Assembly: GCF_900128995.1 (NCBI RefSeq)
Contig: NZ_FQUE01000006.1
Span: 1 to 64,000, forward strand
DNA from: Loktanella atrilutea
Lineage (GTDB): Bacteria > Pseudomonadota > Alphaproteobacteria > Rhodobacterales > Rhodobacteraceae
Reading direction: 5' to 3'
DNA length: 64,000 bases
The notes below the pieces were generated by a model. It did no database searches. It was not told the origin of the DNA and saw only the letters and a program-made list of their open reading frames with translations. This document shows, in pieces, positions 62,968 to 64,000 of the stretch (the stretch's first letter is position 1; each line of letters opens with the position of its first letter). The position numbers and the translations under genes are program-made.

Positions 62968-63894
62968 TCAGGTTGACGGCGTGCCACTTTCGCCGTTTGC
63001 GACGGCGGGCGCAACAGGGTCACGGGGTCTGACGAGGGTCAGGCCAGCCGCCATCAGCGCCAGCGCCGCCCAGACCCAGAGGGAATAGCGCTCGCCCAGC
63101 AGCAGCATGGCCCAGAGCACGCCGAAGCCGGTGACGAGGTAGGCCACCTGCCCCGCGAAGGTCGCCCCGGCGCGGCCGACCAGCCAGACATAGGTGGTAT
63201 AGACCACGATATTGATCAGCGCGGCGGCCAGCAGCGTGGCGTCCTGCAGGACGAATGGCGGATGGGGGACGAAGAACTGGCCCGTGGCCCAGGCCAGCGG
63301 TCCGGCGATCAGCGCACCGGTGACGCTGGCACCGAAGAGCACCTGCACCGGGTCGAGCCCGGCCGTGCCCCAGCGGGCGACGCCGTTCGCCTCGACCGCG
63401 TAGCAGAAGGGCGCGACGAGGGCGAGCGGCAAGACCGCGACCATCGCCCTGTCCGGCAGCGCCGCCTGCGGCAGCGCGATCAGCGCGACACCACCGAGGC
63501 CCAGCAGGAGCCCCGCCAGACGCGGGGCCGAGAATCGATCGACGCCGAGGACCAGCGCGATGGGAAAGGCGAACATCGGGACCGAGGCGATGACGATGGA
63601 CATGATGCCCGACGGCAGAGTGGCGGCGGCGCGGAAGCTGGCGGAATTGGGCAGCACGGTGCCCATCACCGCAATGAAGAGCCAGACCATGAGGGCGGAC
63701 GGCACCACGGGAATCCGGCCCAGCCTGCGCCACAGCAGCGCCCCGAGGACGACCGCCCCGATCGCAAGTTGCCAGAAGACGAGGCCGAGGGGCTGATAGC
63801 CCCCGGAGACCGTGATCTTGGTCAGTGGTTGGGTCATCCCCCAGCCCGCGCCGAGGGCCATCAGCAGCAGTGTCAGCCGCAGGCGTTCGTTCAC
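62968..63894 (-). CDS. EamA/DMT family exporter
   Basis: A 308-residue membrane protein with ten predicted spans in two EamA repeats, the fold of drug/metabolite exporters. Repeat boundaries: about residues 1-140 and 150-290, each ending near the AYLVTGFGVLWAMLLLGE-like E-rich helix. The start is a GTG at 63894 whose GTGA overlaps the stop of the upstream gene, so translation is coupled. It ends 10 nt before the SLC13-type gene. The cargo is unknown. Confidence 0.87.
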   Translation of the reverse strand: MNERLRLTLLLMALGAGWGMTQPLTKITVSGGYQPLGLVFWQLAIGAVVLGALLWRRLGRIPVVPSALMVWLFIAVMGTVLPNSASFRAAATLPSGIMSIVIASVPMFAFPIALVLGVDRFSAPRLAGLLLGLGGVALIALPQAALPDRAMVAVLPLALVAPFCYAVEANGVARWGTAGLDPVQVLFGASVTGALIAGPLAWATGQFFVPHPPFVLQDATLLAAALINIVVYTTYVWLVGRAGATFAGQVAYLVTGFGVLWAMLLLGERYSLWVWAALALMAAGLTLVRPRDPVAPAVANGESGTPST

Positions 63895-64000
63895 GTGGCG
63901 GGACCTGACGGGGACAGGCGCCCGCCCTGCCGCACCATGGTGCAGGTCACGGCCCGCCCGGTGCGGTCGTCGGTCTCGACATACAGGCCGGACAGCGTCG
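63891..64000 (-). CDS. C-terminus of a YmdB-like (TIGR00282) phosphoesterase
   Basis: The last 35 residues before a TGA, reading TLSGLYVETDDRTGRA followed by VTCTMVRQGGRLSPSGPAT, continuing past the right edge. The pattern GLYVETDDxTGRA...RQGGRL resembles the C-terminus of the TIGR00282/YmdB metallophosphoesterase family as found in this order; the catalytic part is outside the window, so the call is tentative. Its stop overlaps the EamA GTG start. Confidence 0.45.
   Translation of the reverse strand, partial: TLSGLYVETDDRTGRAVTCTMVRQGGRLSPSGPAT

Overview
The window is a GC-rich, densely coding stretch of chromosome from an alphaproteobacterium, almost certainly of the order Rhodobacterales (Roseobacter/Rhodobacter group). 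The evidence is gene content and order: the perM-hdaA-ppk1-ppx block, an opgGIHC glucan operon of the R. sphaeroides type, a smoEFGK-smoS-mtlK polyol operon, a betICBA-choXWV choline/choline-O-sulfate locus, the pccB...pccA...mutase propionyl-CoA cluster, and lineage-typical small families (DUF2794, DUF2937, DUF1513, DUF4287). There are no rRNA or tRNA genes, CRISPR arrays, transposases or phage genes. It reads as core chromosome, not an island.

Layout. 1-1.3 kb: 5' part of frmA (formaldehyde detoxification), divergent from two overlapping I78-type inhibitor lipoproteins. 1.5-6 kb: DUF2794, an NlpC/P60-leucyl aminopeptidase pair, an unknown protein and a beta-carbonic anhydrase sharing an intergenic FNR-type dyad, DUF4287, a GFA-fold protein. 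6.2-12.6 kb: a tight secreted/periplasmic operon imelysin - di-heme oxidase - imelysin - DUF1513 (the arrangement tied to iron acquisition), then an alpha/beta hydrolase fused to a membrane domain. 12.5-21.5 kb, minus strand: an ABC1/UbiB kinase-like gene, then the polyol operon and its LacI regulator. 21.7-25.5 kb: a TRAP transporter whose membrane subunits converge on the binding-protein gene across a strong bidirectional terminator, followed by a broken LysR gene. 25.6-30.4 kb: opgGIHC, including a 52-codon opgI. 30.5-33.9 kb: ThuA-like, DUF2937, peroxiredoxin, proS. 34-39.6 kb, plus strand: AI-2E family transporter, hdaA, ppk1, ppx. 39.5-42.8 kb: a secreted unknown, an EEP nuclease/phosphatase, DnaJ/TerB protein, GNAT, VOC.

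42.9-51.7 kb is the propionyl-CoA to succinyl-CoA route: methylmalonyl-CoA mutase, pccA and pccB, with several small uncharacterised genes in between. 52-60.3 kb is osmoprotectant metabolism: BetC frees choline from choline-O-sulfate, BetA and BetB oxidise it to glycine betaine, ChoXWV imports choline, and BetI lies divergent from choX over a dyad operator. 60.3-64 kb: yebC, an SLC13-type permease with TrkA-C domains, an EamA exporter, and the C-terminus of a YmdB-like phosphoesterase.

I found no convincing new multi-gene defence or biosynthetic system. The points most worth following are a mosaic family of intergenic palindromes (five copies, one supplying the betB ribosome binding site), a terminator-like hairpin directly before pccA, the opgI-type small gene, several operator candidates (FNR-type, LacI-type, BetI, an 18-nt palindrome before dctQ), a hairpin covering a start codon, and small unknown genes in the pcc cluster.
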